A DNA stretch of 64,000 bases from Acidobacteriota bacterium (GTDB lineage Bacteria; Acidobacteriota; Holophagae; Thermotomaculales; Thermotomaculaceae): NCBI GenBank assembly GCA_013151025.1, contig JAADJC010000065.1, forward strand, positions 18,887 through 82,886. Reading direction: 5' to 3'. The notes beneath the pieces are model-generated. The model made no database searches and was not told the DNA's origin. It saw only the letters and a program-made list of their open reading frames with translations. A program made the translations under genes and the position numbers. Below, piece after piece: positions 8,781 through 17,887 of this stretch. How positions within the stretch are numbered: position 1 is the stretch's first letter; each line of letters begins with the position of its first letter.

Positions 8781-9740
8781 TCAGGGACGATTCTTGTAAA
8801 TCACTCGACCGAACATCGGGAGATATGGGGTCCAGTCCGGGTGATCTGACGGGACATCCGCCTCAATAGCCTGACGCATGGCATTAATTTTGGCATCCAT
8901 ATTATCCAGACTGTTGACCATCAGGGCTTCCGGGGTTTTGGGTCGCTTTGGTGAACCGAACTCCAATTCCCCATGGTGGGAGAGGATGATGTGCAGAAGG
9001 TGAAGTCGAAGGTTATCCGGGAAATCCGGGATTTCCCGGATTCGTGCGGCAATATAGTCGTATTCAATGGCAATGTGTCCCAGAAGCCGACCTTCGGTGG
9101 AGTAGCTGAATTCCCGTTGATAGGAAAGTTCCCAGAGTTTTCCCAGGTCATGGAAAAGCAATCCTGCCAGAACAAGGTCTTTATTGATGATGGGGTAGAC
9201 AGGGGCCACCTGAACTGCCAGTTTCAGCAGGGTTAACAGATGTTCCAGATATCCGCCTCTGTACGCATGGTGCAGACTCTTTGCCGCCGGGGCGATTTTC
9301 GCCAGTTCTACGACTTCGGAATCGTTGTACACATGGTTTGCCAGTTCTTTGAGGAAAGAATTTTCCAGCTCTGTTTCAATTATCTGGCGCACTTCTTCCA
9401 GCATATGTTCAGGAGGTCGTTCACTTACGGGAAAGAAGATAGTGGGGTCGTCGACTTCATCATCATTCGCCTTTCGAAGTTTAGTGACCACCATTTGCAA
9501 TTGATTGTTGTACAACTGAATCCGGAAGCGAATCTTTACAAAGTCTCCAGGTTTTACAGTGTCCACGGTTTCTTCGAAGTTGTCCCACATCATTCCGATG
9601 AGATCGCCGCTTGAGTCCCCGAATTTCATAAACAGGTAGTGACCCCCGTTTTTCTTATCTCGGATTGCGAGTAATTTCAACAGATAAACTTCGTCGCCCT
9701 TCCAGTCAGGTTTTAATTCTTTTATAAATGTGTGTTCCAT
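8781..9740 (-). CDS. YhaM-family 3'-5' exoribonuclease (OB fold + HD domain)
   Basis: An N-terminal OB-fold (residues about 10-90, with GHYLFMKFGDSSGDLIGMMW) is followed by an HD domain whose metal ligands are visible in HHAYRGGYLEHLL, LLFHDLGKLWEL and HHGELEFGSPKRP. This arrangement and the length of 319 residues match YhaM/CBF1-type 3'-5' exonucleases of Bacillus. Its ATG directly abuts the stop of rqcP. Pairing with an S4-domain translation-quality factor supports a role in RNA turnover. The substrate preference is not deducible. Confidence 0.88.
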   Translation of the reverse strand: MEHTFIKELKPDWKGDEVYLLKLLAIRDKKNGGHYLFMKFGDSSGDLIGMMWDNFEETVDTVKPGDFVKIRFRIQLYNNQLQMVVTKLRKANDDEVDDPTIFFPVSERPPEHMLEEVRQIIETELENSFLKELANHVYNDSEVVELAKIAPAAKSLHHAYRGGYLEHLLTLLKLAVQVAPVYPIINKDLVLAGLLFHDLGKLWELSYQREFSYSTEGRLLGHIAIEYDYIAARIREIPDFPDNLRLHLLHIILSHHGELEFGSPKRPKTPEALMVNSLDNMDAKINAMRQAIEADVPSDHPDWTPYLPMFGRVIYKNRP

Positions 9741-9998
9741 TCAGACAATCTCCTCTTCCAGAATCTCATAATAATTCAGTTCCGTTCCCTTTTTAACCGG
9801 CCGTGTCGGAATTTCCTTTATCAGGATTTTCAAACGACGACGATGGAGCGGTAATTGCAGGATATCGTTTTCTTTCACATCCCTGCCGGGCTTGGCCAGT
9901 GCGCCGTTGAGCAGCACCCGACCGGAACGCACCAATTCGTTGGCCACAGCTCTGCGTTTTACAATCATAGTTCTCTTCAGAAACAGGTCCAGTCTCAC
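9741..9998 (-). CDS. rqcP: S4-domain ribosome quality-control factor RqcP-like
   Basis: This 85-residue S4 RNA-binding protein starts MRLDLFLKRTMIVKRRAVAN and continues VRSGRVLLNGALAKPGRDVK. It closely resembles Bacillus RqcP (YabO) in length and in the MRLDxFLKxxxxxKRR pattern. RqcP works with RqcH on obstructed 50S subunits to add C-terminal Ala tails. Hsp15, the longer S4 relative of Proteobacteria, is the alternative. The gene overlaps the SurA-like gene upstream by four bases and abuts the YhaM-like gene downstream. No rqcH is visible in the window. Confidence 0.8.
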   Translation of the reverse strand: MRLDLFLKRTMIVKRRAVANELVRSGRVLLNGALAKPGRDVKENDILQLPLHRRRLKILIKEIPTRPVKKGTELNYYEILEEEIV

Positions 9999-10972
9999 AG
10001 GTCTTCCGGTTTTACATCCACCCGCACATAGTAAGTGCCCTTCAGTTCAGTAATAAATTTTTTGATAGCGGCATTGATCTGCGGTTCCCGTATCTTACTG
10101 CGAATATCATCCTTGACGTCCTTGAAGGGGCGGGCTTTGGGTTTGTTGACTTCAGTTAAACGGACAATATGAATAGAACCGGGAATTTCGATAACTGGAG
10201 ACACTTCCTGAGGTTTCAGCCTCAGTGCGGCTTCTTCCAATTTTTTGTTGAGGTCGCCCTTTTTCAGGTTTTGCATTTCACCGTTGTAATCCTTGGAACC
10301 GGCTTCGGAATACTTCTGGACAGCTTCGCCAAAACCGAGTTTGTTTGTGACAATGCTTTTCCGACACTCTTTCATGGTAGCAAGGACACTGTCCCGGTTC
10401 TGGTCATTGTAGAGCATTACAATCTCCTGAATGGAGTAGCTGAAGGGGGTCTCATAGTCGCTCAGGTGCTGGGCGAAATAGGCTTTCATTTCTGCGTTGT
10501 CCACCTGAATGTTTCTGACAACCAGTTGGTTGATGACGGTTCTTGCCGTGTTCTGGGTTTTCTGGTTCTCTTTAAACTCTTTAAGGGTCATACCGGTGGA
10601 CTGCATAATTGCATTTTCAAGTTGGGCTTCAGTTTTGAAGTTATTTTCTTTCAATAATTGTTGAATGAAGGTGTCAATTTGTTCATCTGTGATGCTGATT
10701 TCTTCCTGTCCGGCTTTCTCCAGTAGCAGAAGTTCTTCGAGTTTTTCCTCAATTACCTGTTTTTTCAGGTTGGCAATCTGTTTCTTGAGTTCATCACCAG
10801 TGTATTTCTGAAAAAGAACCGAAGACCGGGCATCATAAATCTTTTTTAAATCCAACAGAGTGCTTGCCCGATTGTTGACAATGATAGCGATCTTTTCCAC
10901 TACTTTTGAAAAACCAAGGGTAGCCGGTGCCAGTACGATTAATAGAACGAGAATCAATACGCGTTTTGTCAT
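9995..10972 (-). CDS. SurA-like periplasmic peptidyl-prolyl isomerase/chaperone
   Basis: A signal peptide (MTKRVLILVLLIVLAPATLG) leads into a SurA N-terminal region that starts VVEKIAIIVNNRASTLLDLK, a helix-rich part (residues 50-160), then a parvulin domain from about residue 178 to 280 (YSIQEIVMLYNDQNRD, FGEAVQKYSEAG, PVIEIPGSIHIVRLTEVN). The order and length of 325 match SurA with one rotamase domain. SurA escorts outer-membrane proteins through the periplasm. It is the third of three consecutive related genes joined by a four-base overlap or a few bases of spacing. Confidence 0.85.
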   Translation of the reverse strand: MTKRVLILVLLIVLAPATLGFSKVVEKIAIIVNNRASTLLDLKKIYDARSSVLFQKYTGDELKKQIANLKKQVIEEKLEELLLLEKAGQEEISITDEQIDTFIQQLLKENNFKTEAQLENAIMQSTGMTLKEFKENQKTQNTARTVINQLVVRNIQVDNAEMKAYFAQHLSDYETPFSYSIQEIVMLYNDQNRDSVLATMKECRKSIVTNKLGFGEAVQKYSEAGSKDYNGEMQNLKKGDLNKKLEEAALRLKPQEVSPVIEIPGSIHIVRLTEVNKPKARPFKDVKDDIRSKIREPQINAAIKKFITELKGTYYVRVDVKPEDL

Positions 10973-11910
10973 TCTTCCTCCCCATGGGAAACGGGAAACT
11001 TCCCGCTATAATTAAACACCAGAATGCGGTCCGGGTAAACAACAATTCGTGACTGTTGCAGCATCTCCTGTTTTTTCTCTGCAATGCGTTTGTTCAGGTG
11101 TTGTCTGGACAGCTTTTCCCGAATGGTGTCCTCCACCTCCTCAAACGGCAGTTTTCTCGGGGCAAGCTTCTCCTTGATTTTTAGTAAGTTGTAGGAAACA
11201 GAAGCACCAAGCCGAGTTTGAACGATACGGGACACCCTACCTGGTTTCAGTTTTTCCAGAGTTTTCAGAAATGGCTCCGGTATTTCACTTGTCTGGAAGC
11301 AATTTTCTTCAATCTGGATGTCCTTGTACCTTTTTCGGAAGAAATCCAGCCCTTTTTTCTTGCGAACCAACCAGTAGCGGGCATCTTTCAGCAGATCTTC
11401 GTAACTGGAGGAAAACCGGATGAAACAGTAGCTTTCGCCTTTCAGAAATTCGTTGATATTCTGTTCGTAATAGTTTTCGGTCTCATCGGTTGTAATCAGG
11501 GGCATTCCCTTTGCCACCATGTTCTTAAACTTTTCTTCAGCCAGGATGAGAGACGTGTTCAACGCCAGGATGCGTTTTTCATGGAGGTCATATGTATTAA
11601 GTAGCCGGGTTTTACCCGTTAATTGAAGGTATTCGGCAATTTCTTTCTCACCGGGAAGTCGGTGTTGGTTCTGAAGGTAGTTCAGGAGTACGCGTTGCTC
11701 CAGGTAACCGTCAAAGAGGCGGTTTAGAATTTCCTCATCCTTTTTCTCAAGGATGTCTGCGTAGTTCGCCTGGAGATACAAGACAAATTCCTCCCGCAAT
11801 ACATCCTGGTTGTCTATACAGGCGATTACATTGTCGGGAACCGGAGACAGGCTCCCGTCACTGCATGAAAAAAGCAGTGGCAGCAAAAGAAAAAGGATCA
11901 GTTTCTGCAC
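10969..11910 (-). CDS. SurA/parvulin-related lipoprotein, degenerate rotamase
   Basis: The protein starts MQKLILFLLLPLLFSC with a lipobox cysteine at position 16. A helical N-terminal half contains VIACIDNQDVLREEFVLYLQ, the SurA-like entry motif. The C-terminal half (residues about 175-270) has the outline of a parvulin domain, ending RIVQTRLGASVSYNLLKIKE. However, it lacks the conserved GG-x-LG loop, so isomerase activity is doubtful and a chaperone role is more likely. It sits between two clearer parvulins, with a four-base overlap downstream and two bases of spacing upstream. Confidence 0.7.
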   Translation of the reverse strand: MQKLILFLLLPLLFSCSDGSLSPVPDNVIACIDNQDVLREEFVLYLQANYADILEKKDEEILNRLFDGYLEQRVLLNYLQNQHRLPGEKEIAEYLQLTGKTRLLNTYDLHEKRILALNTSLILAEEKFKNMVAKGMPLITTDETENYYEQNINEFLKGESYCFIRFSSSYEDLLKDARYWLVRKKKGLDFFRKRYKDIQIEENCFQTSEIPEPFLKTLEKLKPGRVSRIVQTRLGASVSYNLLKIKEKLAPRKLPFEEVEDTIREKLSRQHLNKRIAEKKQEMLQQSRIVVYPDRILVFNYSGKFPVSHGEEE

Positions 11911-11912
11911 AA

Positions 11913-12818
11913 TTACAACTGGATTTCGATTGCCGCTTGTTTCTTTAGATTTTCAACTGTACTTGCCAGAATGGACCGATAGAACTCACCTTTCAGTGTT
12001 TCCTTCTCCTTCTTAGTGAGTTGGTCAAACGGCTTGCGATTCCCGTCAGTCCTGTTGATCAGTTTTACCAGATGGTAACCAAATCGGGTTTTAACAATGC
12101 CACTGATGTCTCCGGGTTTCATTGTGGCAAGAGCTTGATCAAACTCTGGAACCATGGCGCCTTTCTCGAATGTGCCAAGGTCGCCTCCATGAGGTGAGGA
12201 AGGCCCTTCAGAATATTTTTTTGCAAGTTCGCTGAAATCTGCACCGTTTTTGAGTTTTTCCTGGAGCATCTTGATTTCTTTCAGTGCGGCGGCGTTAGAA
12301 GTAGCATCTGTTCCGGTACTGTTAAATACTTTCATGTCTTTTTTCGGAGTGATTATAATGTGTTTTGCTGAATAGCTGGTCTTACCCGCCATCACGTCAC
12401 TGTGGGTGTCGTAGAATTTACTCAGAATGTCATCTGTTGCGGGGTTATTTTCCACAATGTATTGATAATACCGATTGAGAAGAAGCTCGTTAGACATCAG
12501 TTCGCGGCGAACAAGAAAGGTGGCATCTCTATCAAGATCCAACTTTCTTGCTTCCTGTACCAGAAGAGTCTGGGTAGCCAACTGATCCAACAACTTCTTT
12601 TTTCCGTCTGTGGACTGGAATTGTCGCTGGGTCTGAGGAGGGAGGGACTGGATCAGGAGTTTAAGCTTATCTTCGGTAATCTTGTTCCCATTGAGGTTGG
12701 CAATCACCTTGCCGTTTCCCTGATACATTTCACTTTTCTTCTGAGATTGACATCCGGACATGACGATTGAGGCAGCCACCAGGACTGCAGCCAGAGTGAA
12801 ACTAAAAATCTTTTTCAT
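11913..12818 (-). CDS. PrsA/PpiC-like peptidyl-prolyl isomerase lipoprotein
   Basis: The signal MKKIFSFTLAAVLVAASIVM ends in SGC, predicting a lipoprotein. A SurA-type N-terminal segment (KVIANLNGNKITEDKLKLLI) precedes a well-conserved rotamase domain with YSAKHIIITPKKD, GGDLGTFEKGAMVPEFDQAL and RFGYHLVKLI. The start at 12818 follows CAGGAG. It is the first of three linked folding factors and is separated from ribH by about 90 bases. A periplasmic folding role is inferred from the family. Confidence 0.9.
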   Translation of the reverse strand: MKKIFSFTLAAVLVAASIVMSGCQSQKKSEMYQGNGKVIANLNGNKITEDKLKLLIQSLPPQTQRQFQSTDGKKKLLDQLATQTLLVQEARKLDLDRDATFLVRRELMSNELLLNRYYQYIVENNPATDDILSKFYDTHSDVMAGKTSYSAKHIIITPKKDMKVFNSTGTDATSNAAALKEIKMLQEKLKNGADFSELAKKYSEGPSSPHGGDLGTFEKGAMVPEFDQALATMKPGDISGIVKTRFGYHLVKLINRTDGNRKPFDQLTKKEKETLKGEFYRSILASTVENLKKQAAIEIQL

Positions 12819-12910
12819 GTAATTCTCCTGTAATTTGTCTGCTTGTACATTATCCCAGATTATTCCGGGCTTTTCCACTGGAAGAAGCCGTCCCCTTAAA
12901 TGGAAAACGT

Positions 12911-13375
12911 TTATTCGATTTTCCCCATCAGGTCAGCCATTTCAATGGCGGAAAGGGCGGCAGACCATCCTTTGTTTCCGGCCTTGGTTCCTGCTCTGTC
13001 AATAGCTTGTTCCACCGTATCGGCTGTGATAACGCCGAAGATTACCGGTGTGTTCCGGGTAAGGGACACGTTGGCGATTCCTTTACTGACTTCTGCCGAT
13101 ACATAATCAAAGTGGGGGGTTTCTCCCCGGATGACGGCACCGAGACAGATGATGGCGTGATATTCCCCGGTTTCACACAGACGCTTTGCCGCCAATGGGA
13201 TTTCAAAGCTTCCCGGAACCCAGACAATCGTAATGTCTTTATCTTCGCAGTAATGGCGATTGAGACAATCCAGTGCGCCGTCCAGCAGCCTTGATGAGAT
13301 AAAGTCATTGAAACGGCTGATGACGATGGCAAACGAGCGCCCTTTTGCGTTGAATTTACCTTCAATGGTTTTCAT
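12911..13375 (-). CDS. ribH: 6,7-dimethyl-8-ribityllumazine synthase
   Basis: RibH condenses 5-amino-6-ribitylaminouracil with 3,4-dihydroxy-2-butanone 4-phosphate in riboflavin synthesis. The protein of 154 residues shows [34 protein letters not shown] (substrate loop), [14 protein letters not shown] and [20 protein letters not shown]. All are signature segments of the family, which forms icosahedral or pentameric shells. It overlaps the ribBA stop by four bases and ends the rib operon. Confidence 0.97.
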   Translation of the reverse strand: MKTIEGKFNAKGRSFAIVISRFNDFISSRLLDGALDCLNRHYCEDKDITIVWVPGSFEIPLAAKRLCETGEYHAIICLGAVIRGETPHFDYVSAEVSKGIANVSLTRNTPVIFGVITADTVEQAIDRAGTKAGNKGWSAALSAIEMADLMGKIE

Positions 13376-14580
13376 TTTTTAAGCTCCTCCAGAAGGATCT
13401 GATGACCCATTTTATCGCGTTTTGTTTCAAGATAGTGAAGATTTGCGGGGTTGGGCTGAATCTCAATGGGAACTCTGTCTACAACAGACAAGCCATACCC
13501 TTTCAGGGCAATGATTTTGGTGGGATTGTTGGTTAAAAGCCGAATTTTTCGAATTCCCAGATCAAGAAGAATCTGGGCGCCGACTCCGTAATCCCTGAGA
13601 TCGGGCTTAAATCCAAGTTTGCAATTTGCCTCAACAGTGTCATGGCCCTGGTCTTGAAGCTGGTAGGCCAGAATTTTATTTTTCAGGCCGATTCCCCGGC
13701 CTTCATGGGGAAGATAAACAACCACGCCCCCTTTGTCCCCTATCTTCTGCAGGGCGGCGGTCAGCTGATCCCCGCAATCACATCGCATGGAACCCAGGAC
13801 ATCTCCGGTTTTGCATTCGGAATGCATTCGGACAAGGGTAGGGACATCCTCGTTGAATTCCCCTTTCACGATGGCGAGATAATCTTTTTCATCCAGATCA
13901 CAGTTGTAATACATCAGCTTAAAATGTCCGTATCGGGAAGGAAAATCTACAGTAGCCACTCGATGAACCAACTTTTCATACCGGCTGCGATATGCGATGA
14001 GGTCTGCGATGGTGACAATGGGAATGTTCATCTTTTCCGCCATCTCAGTTAACTGAGGTAGCCTTGCCATCGTACCGTCTTCATTCATGATTTCGCAGAG
14101 TACGCCGGAGGGGGTCAGACCGGACATCCGTGCCAGATCCACCGATGCTTCGGTGTGACCGGCCCGCTTCAGTACGCCGCCCCTTTTTGCAATAAGAGGG
14201 AAAATATGTCCGGGGCGTGCCAGATCTTCCGGCCTGGCAACCGGATTCACAATTACCTGAATGGTTCGTGAGCGGTCTGAGGCGGAGATTCCAGTTGTAG
14301 TTCCGACAACAGCGTCCACAGTTTCGGTGAAAGCGGTGGAGTGGCGGGCAGTATTTTTCTGAACCATGGGTTCAAGTGCTAATTCAGATGCCCGTTCCGC
14401 CGTAATGGCAACGCAGATAAGACCCCGTGCATTTTTTGCCATAAAATTGATGGCCTCAGGGGTCACCTTGTCCGATGCGATGATAAAATCGCCCTCATTT
14501 TCCCGGTTCTCGTCATCCACAACAATCAGAAAACCACCTTCCCGGAAGCGGGTCAGTGCGTCTTCAATGGGAATAATCAT
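13372..14580 (-). CDS. ribBA: bifunctional DHBP synthase / GTP cyclohydrolase II RibBA
   Basis: The N-terminal half (to about residue 200) is DHBP synthase, with [12 protein letters not shown], the phosphate/metal residues in [10 protein letters not shown] and [12 protein letters not shown]. The C-terminal half is GTP cyclohydrolase II, with the zinc cysteines in [20 protein letters not shown] and [14 protein letters not shown]. The fused enzyme feeds both branches of riboflavin synthesis. At 402 residues it is complete. It overlaps ribE and ribH by four bases on each side. Confidence 0.97.
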   Translation of the reverse strand: MIIPIEDALTRFREGGFLIVVDDENRENEGDFIIASDKVTPEAINFMAKNARGLICVAITAERASELALEPMVQKNTARHSTAFTETVDAVVGTTTGISASDRSRTIQVIVNPVARPEDLARPGHIFPLIAKRGGVLKRAGHTEASVDLARMSGLTPSGVLCEIMNEDGTMARLPQLTEMAEKMNIPIVTIADLIAYRSRYEKLVHRVATVDFPSRYGHFKLMYYNCDLDEKDYLAIVKGEFNEDVPTLVRMHSECKTGDVLGSMRCDCGDQLTAALQKIGDKGGVVVYLPHEGRGIGLKNKILAYQLQDQGHDTVEANCKLGFKPDLRDYGVGAQILLDLGIRKIRLLTNNPTKIIALKGYGLSVVDRVPIEIQPNPANLHYLETKRDKMGHQILLEELKK

Positions 14581-15170
14581 TCTGACTCCTTTTTAAATTG
14601 ATAAAGATATTTACCAATGATATCGGTTTCAATGTTTACTGTGTCTCTCTTCTTCAGGGAATTGAGGTTCGTCGCTTTCAGCGTGAAAGGAATGATGGAA
14701 ACAGTTGCAATCAGCCCTGATTTACGTGCAATAGTAAGGGAAACGCCGTTGACGCAGATGGAGCCATGAAGAACTGTTAAAATTGCCCACTCTTTCGGCA
14801 AACGAAAGTCCATGAGACAGGTCTCCTGCTTTCGTACGATCCGGGTGACGGTGGCAACGCAATCCACGTGGCCCTGAACCAGATGTCCCCCCAGCCGGGC
14901 GTTGGCCTTCAATGCACGTTCAAGGTTGACAGCCGTTCCGGTCTTCCATTGTTTTATTGTTGTTTTACTCAATGTTTCGGCAGCGGCATAAACGGAAAAA
15001 CCAGTATTGGAACGATTAATTACCGTTTGGCATACGCCATCCAGTGCGACGCTGTTGTCTACCGACAGGTCATCAAGAATATCGTGGCACGTGACCTTGA
15101 TTTCAACGCCATCTGCCCGTTTCCTCAGGGCCTGGATTTTGCCTGTTTCCTCTATAATTCCCGTAAACAT
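14577..15170 (-). CDS. ribE: riboflavin synthase alpha chain
   Basis: The protein begins MFTGIIEETGKIQAL, the family signature, and contains two lumazine-binding barrels (residues about 1-95 and 96-195). The second barrel carries LGGHLVQGHVDCVATV and SICVNGVSLTIARK. The enzyme dismutates two lumazine molecules into riboflavin and the RibH substrate. At 197 residues it is slightly short but complete. Its start lies inside the end of ribD (19-base overlap). Confidence 0.96.
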   Translation of the reverse strand: MFTGIIEETGKIQALRKRADGVEIKVTCHDILDDLSVDNSVALDGVCQTVINRSNTGFSVYAAAETLSKTTIKQWKTGTAVNLERALKANARLGGHLVQGHVDCVATVTRIVRKQETCLMDFRLPKEWAILTVLHGSICVNGVSLTIARKSGLIATVSIIPFTLKATNLNSLKKRDTVNIETDIIGKYLYQFKKESE

Positions 15171-16189
15171 ATCCTTGTATCCTGTCCTGAGAGGCGAATT
15201 GCTTCCGCCATAGTTCTGCCCCGCATTCGAAAGAGCGGGATTCCATCACCGAGAATGACCGGTGCTACATATATCAGGAACTCATCCACGAGTCTCTGCT
15301 CAGTAAAGGCACCAAAAATTCCCGCACCCCCTTCTACCAGAAGAGATGTCAGACCCATTGTAGCAAAAGACTTGAGCAACGGGGTAAGTACCGGCCCACT
15401 ATCTTCCAACAACTGAACGCCAATGCCTTGGAATTTCATTTTCTTTTCATCAGTCAGTGCATCGGGAGCAGTTACCAGAATGGTTCGATCCGTGAAAACA
15501 TTGGATTTTGGTGAAAGATTTCCGGAATTACTGAGGACAATCTTTTGGGGATTACGGCCCTTTACCATGCGGACATTGAGCTTCGGATTATCGGTTCGGA
15601 CAGTACCGGCACCGATCAGGACGGCATCCACCTGACTTCTCAAAAGGTGCACCTCAGAGCGGGACGCTGAATTTGATATCCACTTGCTGTTTCCGGTGGA
15701 GTCTGCAATAAAACCATCCAGCGTTATGGCTGCCTTCAGAATGACATAGGGGCGTCCCGTTGAAATGAAATGGATGAAAAATCGATTCAGCTCTTCGGCT
15801 TCCGCTTCCATGTGGCCGACACTGACCTCTATCCCTGCTTGTATGAGCTTTCGGATTCCCCGGCCGTTTATCTCTGGATTCGGGTCTTTTATCGCAATAA
15901 AAACCCGTTTAACCTGTTCTTGAATGAGACGATCCACACATGGCGGGGTTTTTCCGTAGTGGGAACAAGGTTCCAGGGTGACGTATACGTCGTTCCCGGC
16001 TACCGGCTCAGTGGCGTTTTGAATCGCATTAATTTCAGCATGGGGACCCCCGAAATACTGATGATAGCCTTCCCCGATGATGCGGCCTTGTTTTACGATT
16101 ACGCAACCAACTGCAGGATTTGGCGAAACATGGCCTAATCCCTTTTTTGCCAGGTTCAATGCCCGTTGCATGAATTCAATATGAAACAT
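15152..16189 (-). CDS. ribD: bifunctional riboflavin deaminase/reductase RibD
   Basis: The N-terminal deaminase domain has the zinc site HAEINAIQNA and TLEPCSHYGKTPPCVDRLI. The C-terminal half is the NADPH-dependent reductase (AAITLDGFIADSTGNSKWIS, LVEGGAGIFGAFTEQRLVDE). The start at 16189 follows AAGGAG with good spacing and begins MFHIEFMQRALNLA. A frame reaching 16348 would add a sequence unlike the family. It is the first gene of ribD-ribE-ribBA-ribH. No FMN riboswitch is recognisable in the 290 bases upstream. Confidence 0.95.
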   Translation of the reverse strand: MFHIEFMQRALNLAKKGLGHVSPNPAVGCVIVKQGRIIGEGYHQYFGGPHAEINAIQNATEPVAGNDVYVTLEPCSHYGKTPPCVDRLIQEQVKRVFIAIKDPNPEINGRGIRKLIQAGIEVSVGHMEAEAEELNRFFIHFISTGRPYVILKAAITLDGFIADSTGNSKWISNSASRSEVHLLRSQVDAVLIGAGTVRTDNPKLNVRMVKGRNPQKIVLSNSGNLSPKSNVFTDRTILVTAPDALTDEKKMKFQGIGVQLLEDSGPVLTPLLKSFATMGLTSLLVEGGAGIFGAFTEQRLVDEFLIYVAPVILGDGIPLFRMRGRTMAEAIRLSGQDTRICLREL

Positions 16190-16480
16190 TCCGACTCCTT
16201 TACCGGAACATTGTAGGGGAGAATGAGCGGGGTTGCAATGGCCTGTCTGGGGCAAGTGGAAGTGCGGGGAGGGAAAGGGAGGGGGAGTTTTACCGTAGAG
16301 GACGCAGAGAAGAAGGGACTGGAACTTAACGCAAAGGCACGGAGGCAAAGGGAAGGGGCAAAGGGAAGGGGCAAAATAGAAAAGAAGTATGAGTGAGGAG
16401 TGATGAATGTCAATCGTACTCTGCGGTGAGTCTGGTTCTTTTTCTTTTACCTATACAGAAACCCCGTTCTATCGATGAGA
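16190..16480. repeat. intergenic gap with degenerate purine-rich repeats
   Basis: No gene is supported here. The stretch is strongly purine-biased on the plus strand and contains two adjacent copies of a unit reading GGCAAAGGGAAGG (about 16340-16375). It also has AACTTAACGCAAAGGCACGG near 16327 and GTACTCTGCGGTGAGTCTGG at 16416. The last two recur in altered form at 45899 and, inverted, near 45840. They look like members of a degenerate intergenic repeat family. The leader of ribD must lie here, but no promoter stands out. Confidence 0.5.
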
Positions 16481-16483
16481 AAT

Positions 16484-16511
16484 AAAAAAAGGCCGGGAAT
16501 CATTCCCGGCC
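16484..16511 (-). terminator. Rho-independent terminator of the solute-binding protein gene
   Basis: The arms GGCCGGGAA and TTCCCGGCC form a perfect nine-base stem with a three-base loop. On the minus strand the stem is followed by seven T residues. It lies about 25 bases after the stop of the 16536-17717 gene. Confidence 0.9.
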
Positions 16512-16535
16512 TTTTCATTCCTATAGGGAATTAGA

Positions 16536-17717
16536 CTATTTTACTTTCAGTACGGAATCTTTGATCTGGGCTTTGTCTTCATCGGTCAGCAAGGTGTATT
16601 TCAGTTCTCCATTCTCAAAAGATCGGACCCGGAAAATCTTTGGGTACTGGACCACATCACCGTAGCGGTCAAAAGTGATGCCCCCGGAAACGCCTTTGAA
16701 AGCCTTTACCTGCTGGAGGCGACGGAGAATATCATCCGGCCGATTGCTTTTGGAGAAAGCTTTAGCCGCAATTGTGATGGCGTCATAACCATGGGCCGCA
16801 TACACGCCCGGTGTTTTTCCGCAGATGTCCACATAGTCTCCAACGAAAGACCGGGTTTTTTCATCGGTGGCCTTGGGGTTGAACGGGGCTTTCGCGTAAA
16901 TGACCCCAACAGCAGCTTCACCAGTTGATTTCAGGAAATCTTCCCTTGAACCGGAAGAGGTGATGAATATGTATGCTTTCGTTTTGACTTCGTAGAGGGC
17001 TTTCAGAAGCTGAGCAGAATCTTCCGGGTAACCGGCAATCAAAACGGCTTCCGGATCCAGCACTTTCACTTTCTCCGCAATGGCGAGAAAATCTTCATAG
17101 GTCGAATCGGGAGAATAACGGATTACTTCTGGAATATTCATTGCCTGTGTTCCCCTGGCAATCCGGATAATTTCATTCGAAATTCCATATCCATACTCAT
17201 TCTTAATGGCTATGGGAACAAATTTACGAATATACAACTGGTTGAACATGGTGTCCGAAATGCGTCGGGCTTCAATGGTGTCCGAAGGGTAGACGCGGAA
17301 AGTATAATCATTTCCCTGTTTTGTGAGCCGGGGACTGGAAGAGGTGGGCGAAATTATTGGAACTTCATATTTCAGTGCCAATGGGGCCAGGGACAAAGTG
17401 ACTTCACTGGAAACGGCGCCAACGATAACATGAACGCCTTTTTCCCGTACCAGCCGAATGTATGCTTCTTTGCCTTTATCCGGTAATCCCAGAGAATCTT
17501 CAAAGAAAACGACGACTTGCTTATTCCGAATGCCACCGTTTGCATTGAGGTGCTTAACCCCGACCTTGATTGCGCACTGGATGTCTTTCCCAATTGATGC
17601 CAATGGCCCGGACAATGGTAAAATCGCACCGATTTTTATTGTCTTTTCTCCAGAACAACCGGTCATCATCATCATGGAAACTGCGATAAGTCCTATGAAT
17701 ACCAGAAGTTTTTTCAT
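16536..17717 (-). CDS. ABC-type branched-chain amino acid/amide substrate-binding lipoprotein
   Basis: A lipoprotein signal (MKKLLVFIGLIAVSMMMMTG, then Cys) precedes a type I periplasmic-binding fold. Family segments are IGAILPLSGPLASIGKDIQC, VIVGAVSSEVTLSLAPLALK, PIISPTSSSPRLTKQGNDYT and GVYAAHGYDAITIAAKA, as in LivJ/LivK-like proteins. The ligand is unknown, and no permease or ATPase genes are adjacent, so partners must be encoded elsewhere. The start at 17717 has GGGGGAGG upstream. The gene is divergent from the hydrogenase operon and has its own terminator. Confidence 0.9.
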   Translation of the reverse strand: MKKLLVFIGLIAVSMMMMTGCSGEKTIKIGAILPLSGPLASIGKDIQCAIKVGVKHLNANGGIRNKQVVVFFEDSLGLPDKGKEAYIRLVREKGVHVIVGAVSSEVTLSLAPLALKYEVPIISPTSSSPRLTKQGNDYTFRVYPSDTIEARRISDTMFNQLYIRKFVPIAIKNEYGYGISNEIIRIARGTQAMNIPEVIRYSPDSTYEDFLAIAEKVKVLDPEAVLIAGYPEDSAQLLKALYEVKTKAYIFITSSGSREDFLKSTGEAAVGVIYAKAPFNPKATDEKTRSFVGDYVDICGKTPGVYAAHGYDAITIAAKAFSKSNRPDDILRRLQQVKAFKGVSGGITFDRYGDVVQYPKIFRVRSFENGELKYTLLTDEDKAQIKDSVLKVK

Positions 17718-17822
17718 AGTGCCTCCCCCGATTAAAAATCTTTCTTCAACAGCAATGAACATAGCAAATTCACCTGGGAAAGTCAAAAAAAGGATAGTGA
17801 AAAAAAAGGTGAAACAAATCAT

Positions 17823-17850
17823 TTGCAAGGAAAAGAAAATGTGCTAATTT
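17823..17850 (+). promoter_or_regulatory. probable sigma-70 promoter of the hydrogenase operon
   Basis: TTGCAA at 17823 and TAATTT at 17845 are separated by 16 bases, 38 bases before the first start codon. The match is moderate, but the position fits, and a Rex-like box lies immediately downstream. Confidence 0.5.
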
Positions 17851-17854
17851 ATCA

Positions 17855-17872
17855 ATGTGGAATCTTTCACAA
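17855..17872 (+). promoter_or_regulatory. Rex-like operator
   Basis: The sequence ATGTGGAATCTTTCACAA matches the Rex consensus TTGTGA-N6-TCACAA at ten of twelve fixed positions. It overlaps the expected transcription start of the hydrogenase operon. Rex senses the NADH/NAD+ ratio, which suits control of an NADH-linked hydrogenase. Confidence 0.55.
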
Positions 17873-17887
17873 GGCGGGTGAGCGAGA

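Noticed and set aside
16190..16480. FMN riboswitch before ribD
   Set aside because: The conserved AGGGGCGGGGTGAAATTCCCC-like core and its partner segments are not found in the ribD leader.
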